Assembly: GCA_032622095.1 (NCBI GenBank)
Contig: CP136064.1
Coordinates: 50,290,073-50,354,072 of the forward strand
Direction of reading: 5' to 3'
Length of the DNA: 64,000 bases
Source: Siphonodentalium dalli
Lineage: Eukaryota > Mollusca > Scaphopoda > Gadilida > Siphonodentaliidae
Below the pieces are notes generated by a model. That model made no database searches. It was not told where the DNA came from and was given only the letters and a program-made list of their open reading frames with translations. Position 1 is the stretch's first letter, and every line of letters begins with the position of its first letter. Shown here piece after piece: positions 26,101-41,100 of this stretch. The translations under genes and the position numbers were made by a program.

Positions 26101-29100
26101 CCCCCGTGTTTTTAAAACACAAAAATGTTTCACATGTCAGTAAAAATTAAGTTAAAATAATAAAATAACAGATTCCCATTGCAGGTGCACAACCCTAACC
26201 CTAATCTTAAACCTATTGACCGAAAAAGTAGTGATTACTTTTCATGCCTTTAACTAGCTTGAGTTAATTCAAGTTTATCCAACCAACAGTATCATGTCTG
26301 AAGGCAGGCGCATGACATGAGAGTATAATTTAGAAACAACATTAGCAAAATACTGAATTGGTGGATTGTCACCAAAGTTTGTCTGATAAATTACCATCAA
26401 ACAACAGGGAGTAAATGATTTCCAGCCATTATTGCTACATAGGTTCAAATGTATTCCATACCATATATTTATTGTACTTGTTCATCACCAGTTTCCAAAA
26501 ACAGAAGGACCAAATGAATGTAATAAGTATACCCACCATTCTCTGTGGGTTTTTGATGTATAACAAATCCATGACAGTCCCTACTTTGCATTTTCTTGGG
26601 CAAAACTGTCATGGTAAGTAAGATGGTGTGTTATAAATACAGAATGCAAAGCTCATAAGGATTGAGATTAACCTCTTGGCTACTATACGTCTGTACTTAG
26701 TATGGACCTACTTCAGCACACTAGCGGTTGCTCACTATTCATAACTGGAATTAAGAAATCAGTGCATCAGAATAATTGTAATTCGAAGTTTCAAATAGTG
26801 TATGCTCTTCAAAAATTGTGAATGATAATAGCCTTTCTACGAAGTCAGTTTCATGGTTTTCGGGATAATCCCGTTATATTTTTCCACTGGAAAATGGCCA
26901 GTACGACTGAGTACATTAATGGGCCAGCACAAGACATAATTAAGCAGTCAAGAGGCTAAATCCTGTTGCTGCATTTTTAAATGAATACTAAGCTATTAGA
27001 TATGCATTGTTTGACAACATAAGTTCCTACTGTTGCAGTGACGTGTGCTACGATTTTGGTTATGTAAATTCTATATTATTTCTATATAATGTTCAATCAT
27101 TTCATCACTAAAGACATGTACCAGATACTCGGGCCATCAAGTTAATATCATTAGATTATAAGAAGATTATGCATGATAGAATTCAGATAACAGGGAATGT
27201 CATTCTTAACAGGGAGATATATCAGGTACTAAGATCAGAGGGAAGACAGGGATATGGAAGTGGGTGTGCCACTTGATTGAATCTTCAGACTAAGGTATTT
27301 AGCTTTAATATAATTAGGATATTTCTGACATGAATACGATAGTATAAGATATCATAGGTAATTTAACTTTCAATGCAATGATACATGTACTTAACCCGTT
27401 CATGACGGGAGCTGTGTTGGTGCAGCATTAAAGACCCTGTGCCAGTGCATTCTCTTATATATGCGAGTCTCCCATAGGGAGCCTCGCATATATAAGAGAA
27501 TGCACTGGCTTTCAAGGCAAATAGTTTTAGGCCAATGCATTCTCCTATATATGCAAGGCACCCTATGGGCGACTTGCATATATAAGAAAATAAAGGGTAA
27601 ATAGTACAAGGAATTTGAGTACCTTGTCATTAAATATTTTAAGCGTATTTCTTCATAGCTAGGAAACATTGGCAGTCAAATTTGGGTAATATTACTACAT
27701 GGTAGGGAGAGTTTGACTAATTAAGAAGCATTCTTCACAACAAAGAAAAGCTTGGATGTAAGTGGGGGGGGGGGGGGGGAATAAGGGCTTTATGCAAAAC
27801 ATACAAAATACCATTCAGTAAAACACAACAGAAGTAACCAAAAAATTAACTCAAAATGTTACTTGAAAGTAAATAAATATTATATTTTGGAGAAGCATTA
27901 AAAATAAAAGCTGAAATATTAATGTCGTTAAAACGATAATATTGATTGATGAGTATGATTATAATCTATTTTTTGATAATATATGATATGAAAAAATCCC
28001 CCGCCATGCAGCTTACCAATGCAGCTTTATGTGAAATCTACTCAGTGAACTCAAAAATAGAAACGAATCAGGAAGGATAATCACCTCAAGATTGACATGA
28101 ACGACAGATATATCATACGAGATGTCTCCATCTATGGCGCAGAAATAGAGCCCCGAGACTTAAATCTACACCTATATGTCACCATACACATAGCGCTTAT
28201 TTTAGTTTATAATATTAACACTCCAAATAATAATAAAATCAAGTGGTAGGCCTTAAGCTATTGTTTTGAATTTAGTATCCATTATAATAAAATGGATATC
28301 ATCGGATATCAAATTCAATCTTTATTAACTTCTTTATGAAGGCCTACACAGAGAAAAGGTATAATAATAGAAGTGTTTACTTGTGTCAAATGTCATCAAC
28401 TTATGCAAGGGCTATATATACGGCGCCGTAAATGGAATAAAGGCCATTTAAATAAGCTTCTATAAACAAGAATTGACATAGGAGGGAAATTCCTTATTGT
28501 GATCACAAAAAGAGTCATAAGAAGGACAAAAATACATGAACAGTTATTTACACTGCGATAGGGGATGGGTATCACCTTCACTGATATGACTGATTGTGGT
28601 TTATCATCATAATTCAGGTCCCGAAATTAGTAAAAATGTCCCACGGCAAATTTAATGCTGAGGCATATTAGATGCCACATGTTGCCACAGCATTTCGCAC
28701 ACTAATTGTTTATTGCCATGGCCAATTTCAAGGATTGTCATTTCAACCGTTGAGCCTTTTCACAACAGTGAACGTCGGTGTTTATGGTACCGGTAGAGGA
28801 AAGACCAAGCAGAGGGTTTCAATTCACTGGGAAATCAGTCTGCTTATTATTTAGGGCATTACTGTTCACAAATTAGGCATCCCCCTTTGTGCAGATCACA
28901 AATCCATGCTTTTTATATCATGTGATGTAACTTATTTCAATGTTTAATATTGGGCGTCACGTGGCTTATAAGAATGCCCCACAAATGTCACACATTATGT
29001 CAAAATGCGAAGACTGCCCACCATAGAGGAATCAGAAAGGATTTACAAACAGAGTGTTCATTTTAAGAGATACCGTCACATTTTATGGATTTATAGACAC

Positions 29101-32100
29101 TTTGTTCATGCAACAGAGTTAACCAAAAAGAATGACAATAGAAATGTGAATGACATTACAAAAACTATACAAGTTGCTGTAACCCTTTCACAACGGGAGC
29201 TGCGCTGGTGCATCATTAAGGATCCTATGCCAGTGCATTCTCTTATATATATGAGTCTCCCACAGGGAGCCTCGCATTTATAACAGAATGCACTTGCTTA
29301 CAAGGTAAAGGTAATTATTGTTAGGCCAATGTATTGTCTTAAATATGCGAGGCTCCCTATGGGAGACTCAAATATATAAGAATATATTGGCACAGGGTTT
29401 TAGCAAAATTTCAGGAAGCTCCAGTCATGGAAGGGTTAATATACATGTATGGATACTTCGCTACAATTCCGTTCAAAGACTTCATATCTACATTTAAAAA
29501 TTTGTGACCATTTTCTGCACTTTACCAATAATCATCTTTCTCTTAATCATAAATTGTAAGTGTAAATAAACCATTGTTTCAAAAGTTTTAAAGAGATGAT
29601 ATATCCTTATTGCTTCTAATAAAATTGTGAATACAAATTAATTTCACGAATGAGGTAAAACATAAAACCGTGCTTGGAAGGACATAACGTCATAAGAAAT
29701 TTTATTTCTCTCTTTAGAAAAGATATCTGAAGCCAAAGCAAAATAGCCAAAATGCAAAGGAAAGAACGCGCTTTTAGAAGCACAGCTAATGTTAGGGCAC
29801 ATGAATCTGTTTAAACATCATACACACATTGGCAGAATACTGGTTGAATCACCCATGTTTATGAAAAACAACTCAGTTTTACATGTAAACAGACATGGCT
29901 TATAAACAAATATTTTCTTAAATTATGACATATCATAAAATCAGTTCCACTAATATACTGGTATTAGAAACACATTCTTGATTATTAGTTTATAAATAAT
30001 GAGCAACTAAATCAAATTTGATCAAATATATCTTTATTTGAATAAAAGCAGAATAAAGAAAAAATTAAATTTTGAGAAATTGAATTGAATTTTAAATAAT
30101 TTTAAATTTTTCAAGGAACAAAATCAAGAAAAGAAAAGAAAAAACAATTTGGATAAATTAGAGACATTATTTTTCAACACATGCATGAACAACCAATTAG
30201 CCAATAAGAGAAAATGATAGAGATGGAGAGGACACAAACATAAAGTGACGAAAAGTGCATTGTAAAGCTGCATGTACCTGAGGAGTCAACGACGTCACCC
30301 CCAATCTTACCCGACTGCGAGAGACGCTAGACGCCGTCGAGCTGATAGAACTGATTGAATCCTGACTCCCGCTACGATCGCGCGAGAGTTTCAGGTTCAT
30401 TCGTGAAAGACTCTGTGTATGAGGACTCGGTGTTGCGACATTGCTAGCTGCGATCTTTGCCACTTTCTTGACAGGTGCAAATAGACCATGCATGGGTGGA
30501 CAGTCAAAATATCTGGAAAAAAAATAATATTTATAAGACCATTTCTATACTAAAAACTCATTGACAAGTAGTTATCCCTTAGGAAATGTTCAGATAATAA
30601 GTTCAACAAATGATAGGTAGTTTGTTGAATAGACATAATAGACATTTCCCTCTTATAATATAAATAAGGCTACTTCTGTACTTGTATTATCTGTTGTCTG
30701 CGTACTAATCCTGAAAATCCCTCCAGTTAAATAATAGACCATTCCAGTGTAAACTTTTATAACTGAGTGGGAGAAACCATTTAGTATAGAAAGGGATCAA
30801 GTGAAGTGAAATACTCAGATGGGTGTTCAAATGCACACCGCAAATAATCTTGCTCCACACTGGTATTTGTGACCCGCCATATCAAATCCAGTCGGAAGTC
30901 GGGATTTTTTTTACCCTGTGCCAATGCATTCTCTTATATATGCGAGTCGACCATAGGTCGCCTCGCATATATAAGAGAATGCATTGGCCTAACAATTTTT
31001 TATAATTTTAATAATTTTATATTGTATTCTTTAACAATTTTATAATTTTACCCATACAGAGCCCCAGACAAACAGGAGCAGACAACACTCTTCTATATGC
31101 TTCTATATATGTGTGGGGCTCCCTGCAGGGTAATGGATGTTTTTTATTTTATGTCCTACAAAATGTAAGAAACATTTATTTAAAAAAAATGATAAAAAAT
31201 TGTTAGGCCAATGCATTCTCTTATAAATGCGAGGCAACCTATGGTCGACTCGCATATATAAGAGAATGCATTGGCACAGGGTAAAAAAATCCCAACTTAC
31301 AACTGGATTTGATATGGCGGGTCATATTTTCAAACACAGAGACAATCTTTAAAGGCATGGTTTGCCTTTATTGTAGGTTATAATTGAGAAATAAAAGTAA
31401 CCAAATTATGACAATTTCCTCAATAATATACGAATAGTATAGTATGACAGTATGGATGCGATATAATCTACAAACACATGACCATATTCAGTTCGATTAT
31501 TTTACACGTATATTTTCACGAAAAGCACGTTGTTTGGTTTATCATCAGACACAAAGTTACCTGTAGATTTCTGGAAATCATCGGCTATTGTCGCGAAACT
31601 TCCACATAAACAATAATCATGTACTCGCACAACATCACAATATAGGACTTAAAACTTCACCATCTGGTTCGAGGTGCAAAATTTGCTATATATGATTTCT
31701 CCTTCACAGGATTTATCATAGACCCAAAAGGCAATCGCAATGTAGAGACAAAAATGTATAATAAACATGAATAAACAAGAAAGAAATTAAATGATAGAAT
31801 GTTAAACACACAATCTGCTTAGAGTGGGAACAGTTGCATCATCTCCTTATTTAGATGCGCACATGCATATTACTATACACCCGATAATTGTAAAAATATT
31901 CCTTATTTGGTGTGTAAGTTATTCTTATCTGTTGTCTGCTTTTATTTCCTGAACTTCACTACAGATGAATAATAGATCCTTCCGATGCTCTCTCCATGAG
32001 AGCTTTCCAATGAATGGCAACAAGCCATATTTCCGACTAAATCCTGAAAAGTTACCCATAATTCTGCTGTGGTTAAGGAGTTGATTATTTAGGGCATTAC

Positions 32101-35100
32101 TGTACATGCCCAATTAAGGTTCCATTTGTGCAGATAAGACAAACTCACTTGTTATCCATAATTTCAAGACTAGTCCCAAGCCGCCCACTACGAAATTACA
32201 TGTACATGTATCTATCCATTAAACCTATCAAATGATGATACCAATATAGCAGTTGTGATCCATACCGGTATATATATTCACAGACGTGCTGTAGACAGCG
32301 ACCAATTACACAATTGACTCCGAAAATTATTGTAATCACTTCAACTGTAATTTCATAGCAATATCTAGATTATATTCGTATGATAACTTCTCCATCAAAT
32401 CTAACCCCAAAGCTCATCATGCAGTTGGCAAATTCCATTGAAAATACCATTGTGCAATTAATTGGACAACATCCTCTTTGAAATGTCATCAATTGGATAT
32501 ATAGTCAGGATTATTCCAGATTTATATATTACTACTACTACTAGTAAGGAGATTTATTTATTCATCATTAGTGAAAACTTATTTGTATTCTGGAGACTTT
32601 CACTTGAATATATTAGAGAATGCACTGGCTTACAAGTTCAAGGTAAATATTGTTAGGCCAATGTATTCTCTTATATATGCGAATCTCCCATAGTGAGCCT
32701 CGCATATATAAGAAAATGCACTGGCTTACCAGGTCAAGGTAAATATTGAGGCCAATGTATTCTCCCTGTGGGAGACTCGCATATATACATTTCGAGTTAA
32801 CTGTGACTAAATCCAGAGCCATCTGAACCGCACTGGGTTATTGCATACCGCCGGCCGCGAGCGTTAGTTAATTAGACAGCGCTGTCTAATTAACTAACGC
32901 TGACGGCCGGTGCCGGTAATCACAGTGACAACACAGCTCATATGTTTACCCTTTAATGCTTGTTATACTAATTAATTTGCAGTCAGCTGCTTAGATATGT
33001 CTTCATAAGCAATGTATATCACGTTTCAAATTTCATTTTTTTAATTATTATTTTTTTTTTTTACATTTTTAGATCCTCAGTCCAGCCTAATATACACCAT
33101 AAAACTGTCTTTTTCATTGCAAGTTTATAATTTTAAATTTTAAATTCAAAGTTTAACTTTAAAAAAAAATTAATTTAATTTTTATGTTTTATAAAAAACC
33201 TGAATCTGAAATGATAAATAAACTTACATTTAAAAAGGAAGACAGGTAGCAAGACACTCTTTTTAGGTATGGTAACTGGTAGCAAACTAATCTTCCGAAA
33301 ATTTTCTGAGTTTTCTCCGCCTAAACTCAGCTATAATATTTTGGTTGGTATCTATGAACCGACAAAATAGGAACCAAACAAATATACCGTGCCAGTATAA
33401 GAAGTATTAAATAGTTTGCCGATGACTGTGAATATCCGAACCGCACCCACACCCAGGTCTGGTAAATTGATAATAAATCAAAGTTCCCATGGATATATTT
33501 TCGATTGGAAAACGGCTATATGTCGGGAGAATATAGCTCTATAATATCCAATAAATAGAATCATATGCTGTGACTTAATATTTCAGGATATAACGGTTTC
33601 AAAGTAAAACGTTCTGACAGCCACGCGAGCCTTGTGTATAAGAAGTATTAAATAGTTTGCCGATGACTGTGAATATCCGAACCGCACCCACACCCAGGTC
33701 TGGTAAATTGAAAATAAATCAAAGTTCCCGTACATATATTTTCGATTGGAAAACGGCTATATGTCGGGAGAATATAGCTCTATAATATCCAATAAATAGA
33801 ATCATATGCTGTGACTTAATATTTCAAGATATAACGGTTTCAAAGTGAAACGTTCTGACAGCCACGCGAGACTTGTGTATAAGTATTAAATAGTTTTCCG
33901 ATGATGACTGTGAATATCCGAACCGCACCCACACCCAGGTCTGGTAAATTGAAAATAAATCAAAGTTCCCGTGGATATATTTTCGATTGGAAAACGGCTA
34001 TATGTCGGGAGAATATAGCTCTATAATATCCAATAAATAGAATCATATGCTGTGACTTAATATTTCAGGATATAACGGTTTCAAAGTAAAACGTTCTGAC
34101 AGCCACACGAGCCTTGTGTATAAGAAGTATTAAATAGTTTGCCGATGACTGTGAATATCCGAACCGCACCCACACCCAGGTCTGGTAAATTGAAAATAAA
34201 TCAAAGTTCCCGTACATATATTTTCGATTGGAAAACGGCTATATGTCGGGAGAATATAGCTCTATAATATCCAATAAATAGAATCATATGCTGTGACTTA
34301 ATATTTCAAGATATAACGGTTTCAAAGTGAAACGTTCTGACAGCCACGCGAGACTTGTGTATAAGTATTAAATAGTTTGCCGATGATGACTGTGAATATC
34401 CGAACCGCACCCACACCCAGGTCTGGTAAATTGAAAATAAATCAAAGTTCCCGTGGATATATTTTCGATTGGAAAACGGCTATATGTCGGGAGAATATAG
34501 CTCTATAATATCCAATAAATAGAATCATATGCTGTGACTTAATATTTCAAGATATAATGGTTTCAAAGTGAAACGTTCTGACAGCCACGCGAGCATTGTG
34601 TATAAGAAGTATTAAATAGTTTGCCGATGACTGTGAATATCCGAACCGCACCCACACCCAGGTCTGGTAAATTGAAAATAAATCAAAGTTCCCGTGGATA
34701 TATTTTCGATTGGAAAACGGCTATATGTCGGGAGAATATAGCTCTATAATATCCAATAAAGATATTCATAAAGGTTGACTAAATATTTCACGATATAGCG
34801 GTTTCGGAGTGAAGCATTCTGGGCAGCCGCGCGAGCCTTTGGTATAATAAGTCTGTCCGCACCCACACCCATCATTTCGTTCTCGCTCCATTAAAAGAGA
34901 AGTCCGTGTGACAGGCTAATTACCTTACGCCTGTTAAAAATAGCTTTACCAGGCCCAGTCCGTCGGCGGTAGATCAAAGGTTATGTCGCCGCAGTCTGCT
35001 GTCTGGCATGTGGGTAAGTTACATAATCATGTGACACATCGAAAAATAAGCTGATACTATATATCGCATTTTTTTTATTTCATTAAACTTCAGCTTTTGA

Positions 35101-38100
35101 CAAAAACGAAATGTACCAAGTGTATAATTGGAATCCGCGGTTGTGGTTTGAGACTTCAATGGCTCGAATCCGTTGATAAATACGGAAATTACCCATGTGC
35201 ATGTATAAATAAAAATATAATCTACACCCGAAATTAAAAAGAACTGAATTCATACAATTAGCGATAAAAACATGTTCATGCACGATCGTTTTCGCATTGT
35301 TTATAGGAAATACATGGTTTTGGGTTCCGTTTGCATTGAACGAACTAAAGCGTTAAATTGTCGTTTTGGAAACTAATTCAATTATATTTTGCTGATTTTC
35401 TAAAAAATATAATTCGTTTGATAACTTTGTTTTGCTGCGTCATAATTGTTTTTATCGTTTTATTGGCTAATTGCAATTCTGTTTTTCCTTTAAAAATAAC
35501 AATACAATTTAACATTTTATACATCGAATAATAAACGGTGATTAATTTGCCAGGGTGCCCTGCCCATGCTCCCACAGGCTGAGATATGAAAGGAATATGG
35601 AGAACTAATTAATTACTGGTTGTATGCTGGAGTCACCGTATGGTATAAAGCCAGTGCGGTTCACACCCAGGCGCCCTGCATTAGTGCTGGGAGTATATTT
35701 TAGTCACAGATAACTCGACATGTAAGAGAATACAATGGCACAGGGTTTTCGCAAAATTTTGGTAGGCTCCAATCATGGAAGGGATAAGTGAAGTTCCAAT
35801 GGTTTATGGTACAGGTCAGACATACATGTAATTAACCCTTTCTAGACTATATGAATTCTCCCACTCAGTTATAAAAGTATACAACGGAAGGATCTATTAT
35901 TCATCTGCAGGGAAGTTCAGGAAATAAAAGCAGACAACAGATAATAGAAAGTATAGAAGGAATCCTATTCATAAGAGGGAAATGTTCAGACAATAAGTTC
36001 AACAAACGACTAAGGTCGTTAACTTATTATCTGAACATTTCCCTAACTAACCATCAATGAGTAATTTAGTATAGAAAGGGTCATATACAAGGCCATTCAA
36101 GTACATTTGATGACAATGTTCAAGGTATTTCAATAACCTCTATTATGAAATTCAATGAATAGGCCACTTCTCTGCTATTCTCAATTTGTTTCAAGAGCAT
36201 CAATCATTTCAGGACCAGGGCCGATGAGATCGGCCTTAAAAAAAAAAAAAAAAATTAAAATTTTTTTTTTTTTTTTTTTTGGGGTTGAATTTTTTTAGGT
36301 ATGCTTAAGCATGCTATAGCGAATTTAAAAACAAACTGGATAAGTCCTTAGGGGCATGTTATAACTCAAAACTATCACCAAGTATTCATAGTAATAATTT
36401 TGATGCCCATGAAAAACGTAAGATTCCCTGGCCCAAAACCTACAAAATAAGCTTGGCACTGAAAGAGTTAAGCATGCAATATCACCAAATAGAGGATATC
36501 TAATGTTTTTGAGTGGATACACAAGCGGCTTGGTTAGAGATAGTTTTCATAATACAATCAAAAACACTAAATTTTCTTTTTATTATATGCATTTACAAAT
36601 AAATTCATCATTTACAACAAAATATTTTCCCAATCACCTTCATTTGAAGCCAACAGCTGGTTGCTGTCCATTCACAGTACACCACAAATAAATACAGTAT
36701 CTATATCCATCCATTGATTTCCCCCCATAAGTGGATCGAATTTCAACATAAAACAACATACATTAACAGTATGTCTATAATAATAAGGGTAGGATAACTC
36801 TACCGATTCGCAAGGATTTTGAAATAGTCTGCCCATGCAATAATTTGCCCTTCACACACGGGACAGTGTGAAAGTGAAAATTTCTATATCACAATGTGGG
36901 ATAATGGAATTTATTGACTGCGATCTGTTCGATAATCAATTGGCGAGGGTATAACAACTGAAACAAGAATCGCATCAGAGATACTGGGTCGAATAGCGGT
37001 AATTAAGCCAAGTATGAGATTGGATTGAAAGTGCATAGTTGTAACTGGCTATCATACATATCAATGTTGAGGAAGCCTGACATACCAGATACATGTATTC
37101 CCCAGTGAACCGACCTCGTTAAAGTTAATGAACTAATTACAAGTGGTAACTCTGCACAAAATATGCAGACTGGGCCAGTATTCGAGCTTGATTAAGACAT
37201 TGTTAAACAAGTCTCCGATACTGAAGAACAACAAAATCAGTTGATATTTGTTCATGTTATCACGCTATCGTTATAAAAATTCATGAAAATGAACTAATTA
37301 AAGATACAGGCAAACACTCGGAATTACCGGATTGTCCAATGAAAATGTTCCGTTGCGGTGTGGAAGGCCAAATTAAAATTATTGGCGCAATCAACAATCG
37401 CATTCAAATCGCGCCAAATTTGATTTTAATCGACACATTTTATCTGCTGTCAGTTCAAAATCCAGCTATTAAATCCACATTACTTCATGATTGGGAAATG
37501 ATCAGACAGAAAACGTGTACATAATATAATTGTTCTTGCAAACAGATGAATATTTTTCAATCCAGTTAGTATTTTCTCCTAACTTATGGTAATTACATCA
37601 CATACATGTACCTATATATGGTAATACATACCAAATAAATAAATAATTTACAAACAAATTTACTATTGGGAGTTGTCAGTCATAGACGCACCAAATTAGG
37701 GGTTTTACAACCAACGTATAATGCACGCGAATCCAAATAAGGAAATGACGCAATATAGTGACTGCTTATAAACAATTCACTGTGCTTTTTGCGAGAAACT
37801 AAACAACTGGACTTACGTTTTCACTGACACAAAGTGTGTTTTGTGAATAATATCACATTCATATCATCATTAAGCTGTACTATTAGTATATTCTTGAGGA
37901 AATTATCATAACTTGATAAATGTTATTTCTACATTATAACCTACAATGAAGGCCGCCCATCCATTTAAGGGCCGTAACTCTGCTAAAAGTAGGCGGACCT
38001 GTCCGGTTTTTTAACCTGATCAAGACAAATATCAACAAAATCAGTTTATATTTGTTCAAGTTATCATGCTATACACAATAATGATGAATGAGCTAAGGTC

Positions 38101-41100
38101 TAAAAAAAAGTACCTTTTGCCAGCAACTGCTCCATCATTTTTACCCTGGGCATCATCGAGGTCAACTCCAGCCCAATCTCCTTTAGCAAAATCTGTAATA
38201 CCTAAATACCGTAGAGTACCAAACTTAGTCCCACTAACCATGACTCTGTCACCCACCCGCAAGTTGCCGATCTGTTTGACAGACCCCACCTGCATTGGTG
38301 TCATGGGCGATGCAGAGCGAATGTTTGAGAGCGAACTAGCTGGCGTTAGTTCATTGAGATTCTGACTGGATGTTGACTTAGGCTTAGCACTGGCACTGAG
38401 GCCCAATCTCGGGGTAGTAGGTCGCCGCTGAGGTAACGTGGGAGTAGTTTGTGGAAGAGCGTTAGCACCATTTGAAACAGAAGTTCGCGGCTTAACCACT
38501 GCATCACCTGAAGATGCTGAGTCTGTGGCAGGTCCCGGAGTCCGAGATAACTTGCTAATTCGTGAAAAAACTCCATGCTTGGCCGCACATTGGAAATATT
38601 TAACACCAGCAACAGTGCCATCGTTCTTTCCGATTGTATCGTCTAGAACTATACCTGCCCACTCTCCCGTGGCAAATTGTGTTTCTCCAAGAAACGCGAT
38701 ATATCCTGGTTTAACACCACTAATATAAACTCGGTCTCCAATTATATAATCATCAACTGGAGTTACAGATTCTTCAGAGCCTGAAAGAAGAAGATGAAAG
38801 AATGTAAGTATTTTTTGGAAATAAATTAAAACACAAGAAATTTTACATTCGTGATTATGTATACAATTTATCTCCAGAAAGAGTTAGAAATCAAATAGAA
38901 TCAAATATTAGCAATGTTCTAGCATGTCATTTTGGATAATTTTGTGTGTGCAAAGTTATGAAGAATGTTTTCTGACATCTGATATTTCTATACATCCAGA
39001 GATACATCGAAAATAACATTGATTGCATGTCACAATATCTTTTACTCTACAGGTAGATTTATAAAGAACCTTGATAACTGGTCAGACTTTCAAATGTGTC
39101 AAAGTTGGATAAGGATTCGGACAGTTTGTGATACTCAGTGTGACCCAAATCCAGGCCTACCTCATTGAAACTTTATTTTCTAGATAGATTCTCCCATTGA
39201 GTTGTAAAAGTGTACATTGGAATTGTCTATTATTCATTTGGAGGAATGTTGATGTAAAAAAAAAGCCGACGGCAGAGATGAAAACCTAATACAAATGTAG
39301 AAGAATATTGTTTGGTGGGTAATGATCTGATAATAAGTTAAACAAAAGACTTTTGGTCGTTTTTTTTTAACCCTTTCAGTGCCAGGGGCCGATCTCATCG
39401 GCCCTAATTTACGGTCTGTAAAATCTGCCCTAAAAAAATAAAAACAAAAAATTTGTTTAGATTTTTTTTGGGTTGAATTTTGTTTGGATATGCTTAAGCA
39501 TGCTATAGCGAATTTAAAAACAAACTGGATAAAACCTTAGGGGCATGTTATAACTCAAAACTATCACCAAGTATTCATAGTAATAATTGTGATGCCCATG
39601 AAAAACGTGAGATTCCCTGGCACTAAACCTACAAAATAAGTCTGTTAAAGAATATAAGAAAAAATTATAAAAATTGTAAAATATGGTAAAAAATAATAAC
39701 AAATGATGAAAAATTGTTAGGCCAATGCATTCTCTTATATATGCGAGGCCACCTATGGTCAACTCGCATATATAAGAGAATGCATTGGCACAGGGTATAT
39801 GGGTTGATACAAAAAACGGACCTGGCACTCAAAGGGTTAACTTATTATCTGAACATTTCCTAAAGAATTACTCACCAATGAGTATTTAGTATAGAGAGAA
39901 TTAATACTGACACTCAATAAACATCATCAAATTCATACAAATTTCACATTATTATGACTCTTTTACAGATACACCAGTATCATAGTTATTGTTCATACAA
40001 GCGAGGTAGACTCCTGTCCATGAGTGGGGCATAAAGCATGTGTTAAAAGAGGCTCACGACACAAGTTCCAGGCATTTCTGAACCTGGTACACTAATGCCC
40101 TAAATAATCGACTCCTTAACCACAGCAGAATTATGGGTTAACTTTTCAGGATTTAGTCGGAAATATGGCTTGTTGCCATTCATCGGAAAGCTCCCATAAT
40201 TCTGCTGTGGTTAAGGAGTCGATTACTTAGGGCATTAATATATATTGATAGAGGATTAACCATATTGCCTTTGGGTACTCTTTAAAAGCAATCATCATGG
40301 TGAAACTCGACACCAAATTTAATTCAGATCTGATAACCCATGGCTGAGATATACTGGGTATGCCCAGATGGACAGACAGACAAACAGTGACAGACAGACA
40401 TATAGACAAAGTCAAGGAAGCAACAACACAAGAAGTACTGGAATCTTATCAGGCAGATAACATTTTTATAATGTATTTCAAGGATTTATCAACATATTTT
40501 AATCCCAGGAACTGAAAGGTATGTAAGCGGTAGGTTAAAGTACATATACATGTATATAACCCAAAATTATTATGTATACAGGTACCTACATCTATTTGAT
40601 AAGAGGTATCTCAAAACATCCATCAGAGAAAGATTCCGAAATTTGTTTTGATATACAATTAGTGTTGAAAATGTGCTTTTTATTTCTTATATTTCTTTAG
40701 ATCATATTGTTTGTGTCAGTTCAAATTTTTTAATCAGTGGTCGTGTAAAAATTGCACATGTAGCTAGACCATGGGAAGACATCTACAGCTGTTTCACCCT
40801 GAAAAGTAATATTCCTTTTCCGGAAATCATGCAATATTCCGATTCCGTTTCCAGAAATGATGGGGAAAAGAATTTTTAACAAGATAAGATTGGCAAATAC
40901 ACGTCCAAAATGTCATTGCGCAACCAGGAGTCACATTATCAAGTTGTTTACTTACTATTGATAGTCGTCATCGAATGACAGGAAGTTGTTGAGGTGACGT
41001 TTCAAGTAACCCCATTAAATATACCCAGAGATTTGATGCAACGGAAAAGGAGATCACACTTCACAGCATGTAAATATAAATAAATTGCTAGATTTACATC

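Noticed and set aside
26196-26212. Telomere-like ccctaaccctaa
   Set aside because: Only about two units, in the middle of an intron; expected by chance or from a short interstitial remnant.
33399-34872. CRISPR-like array
   Set aside because: The whole 241-bp unit repeats without unique spacers, in an animal intron; it is a satellite.
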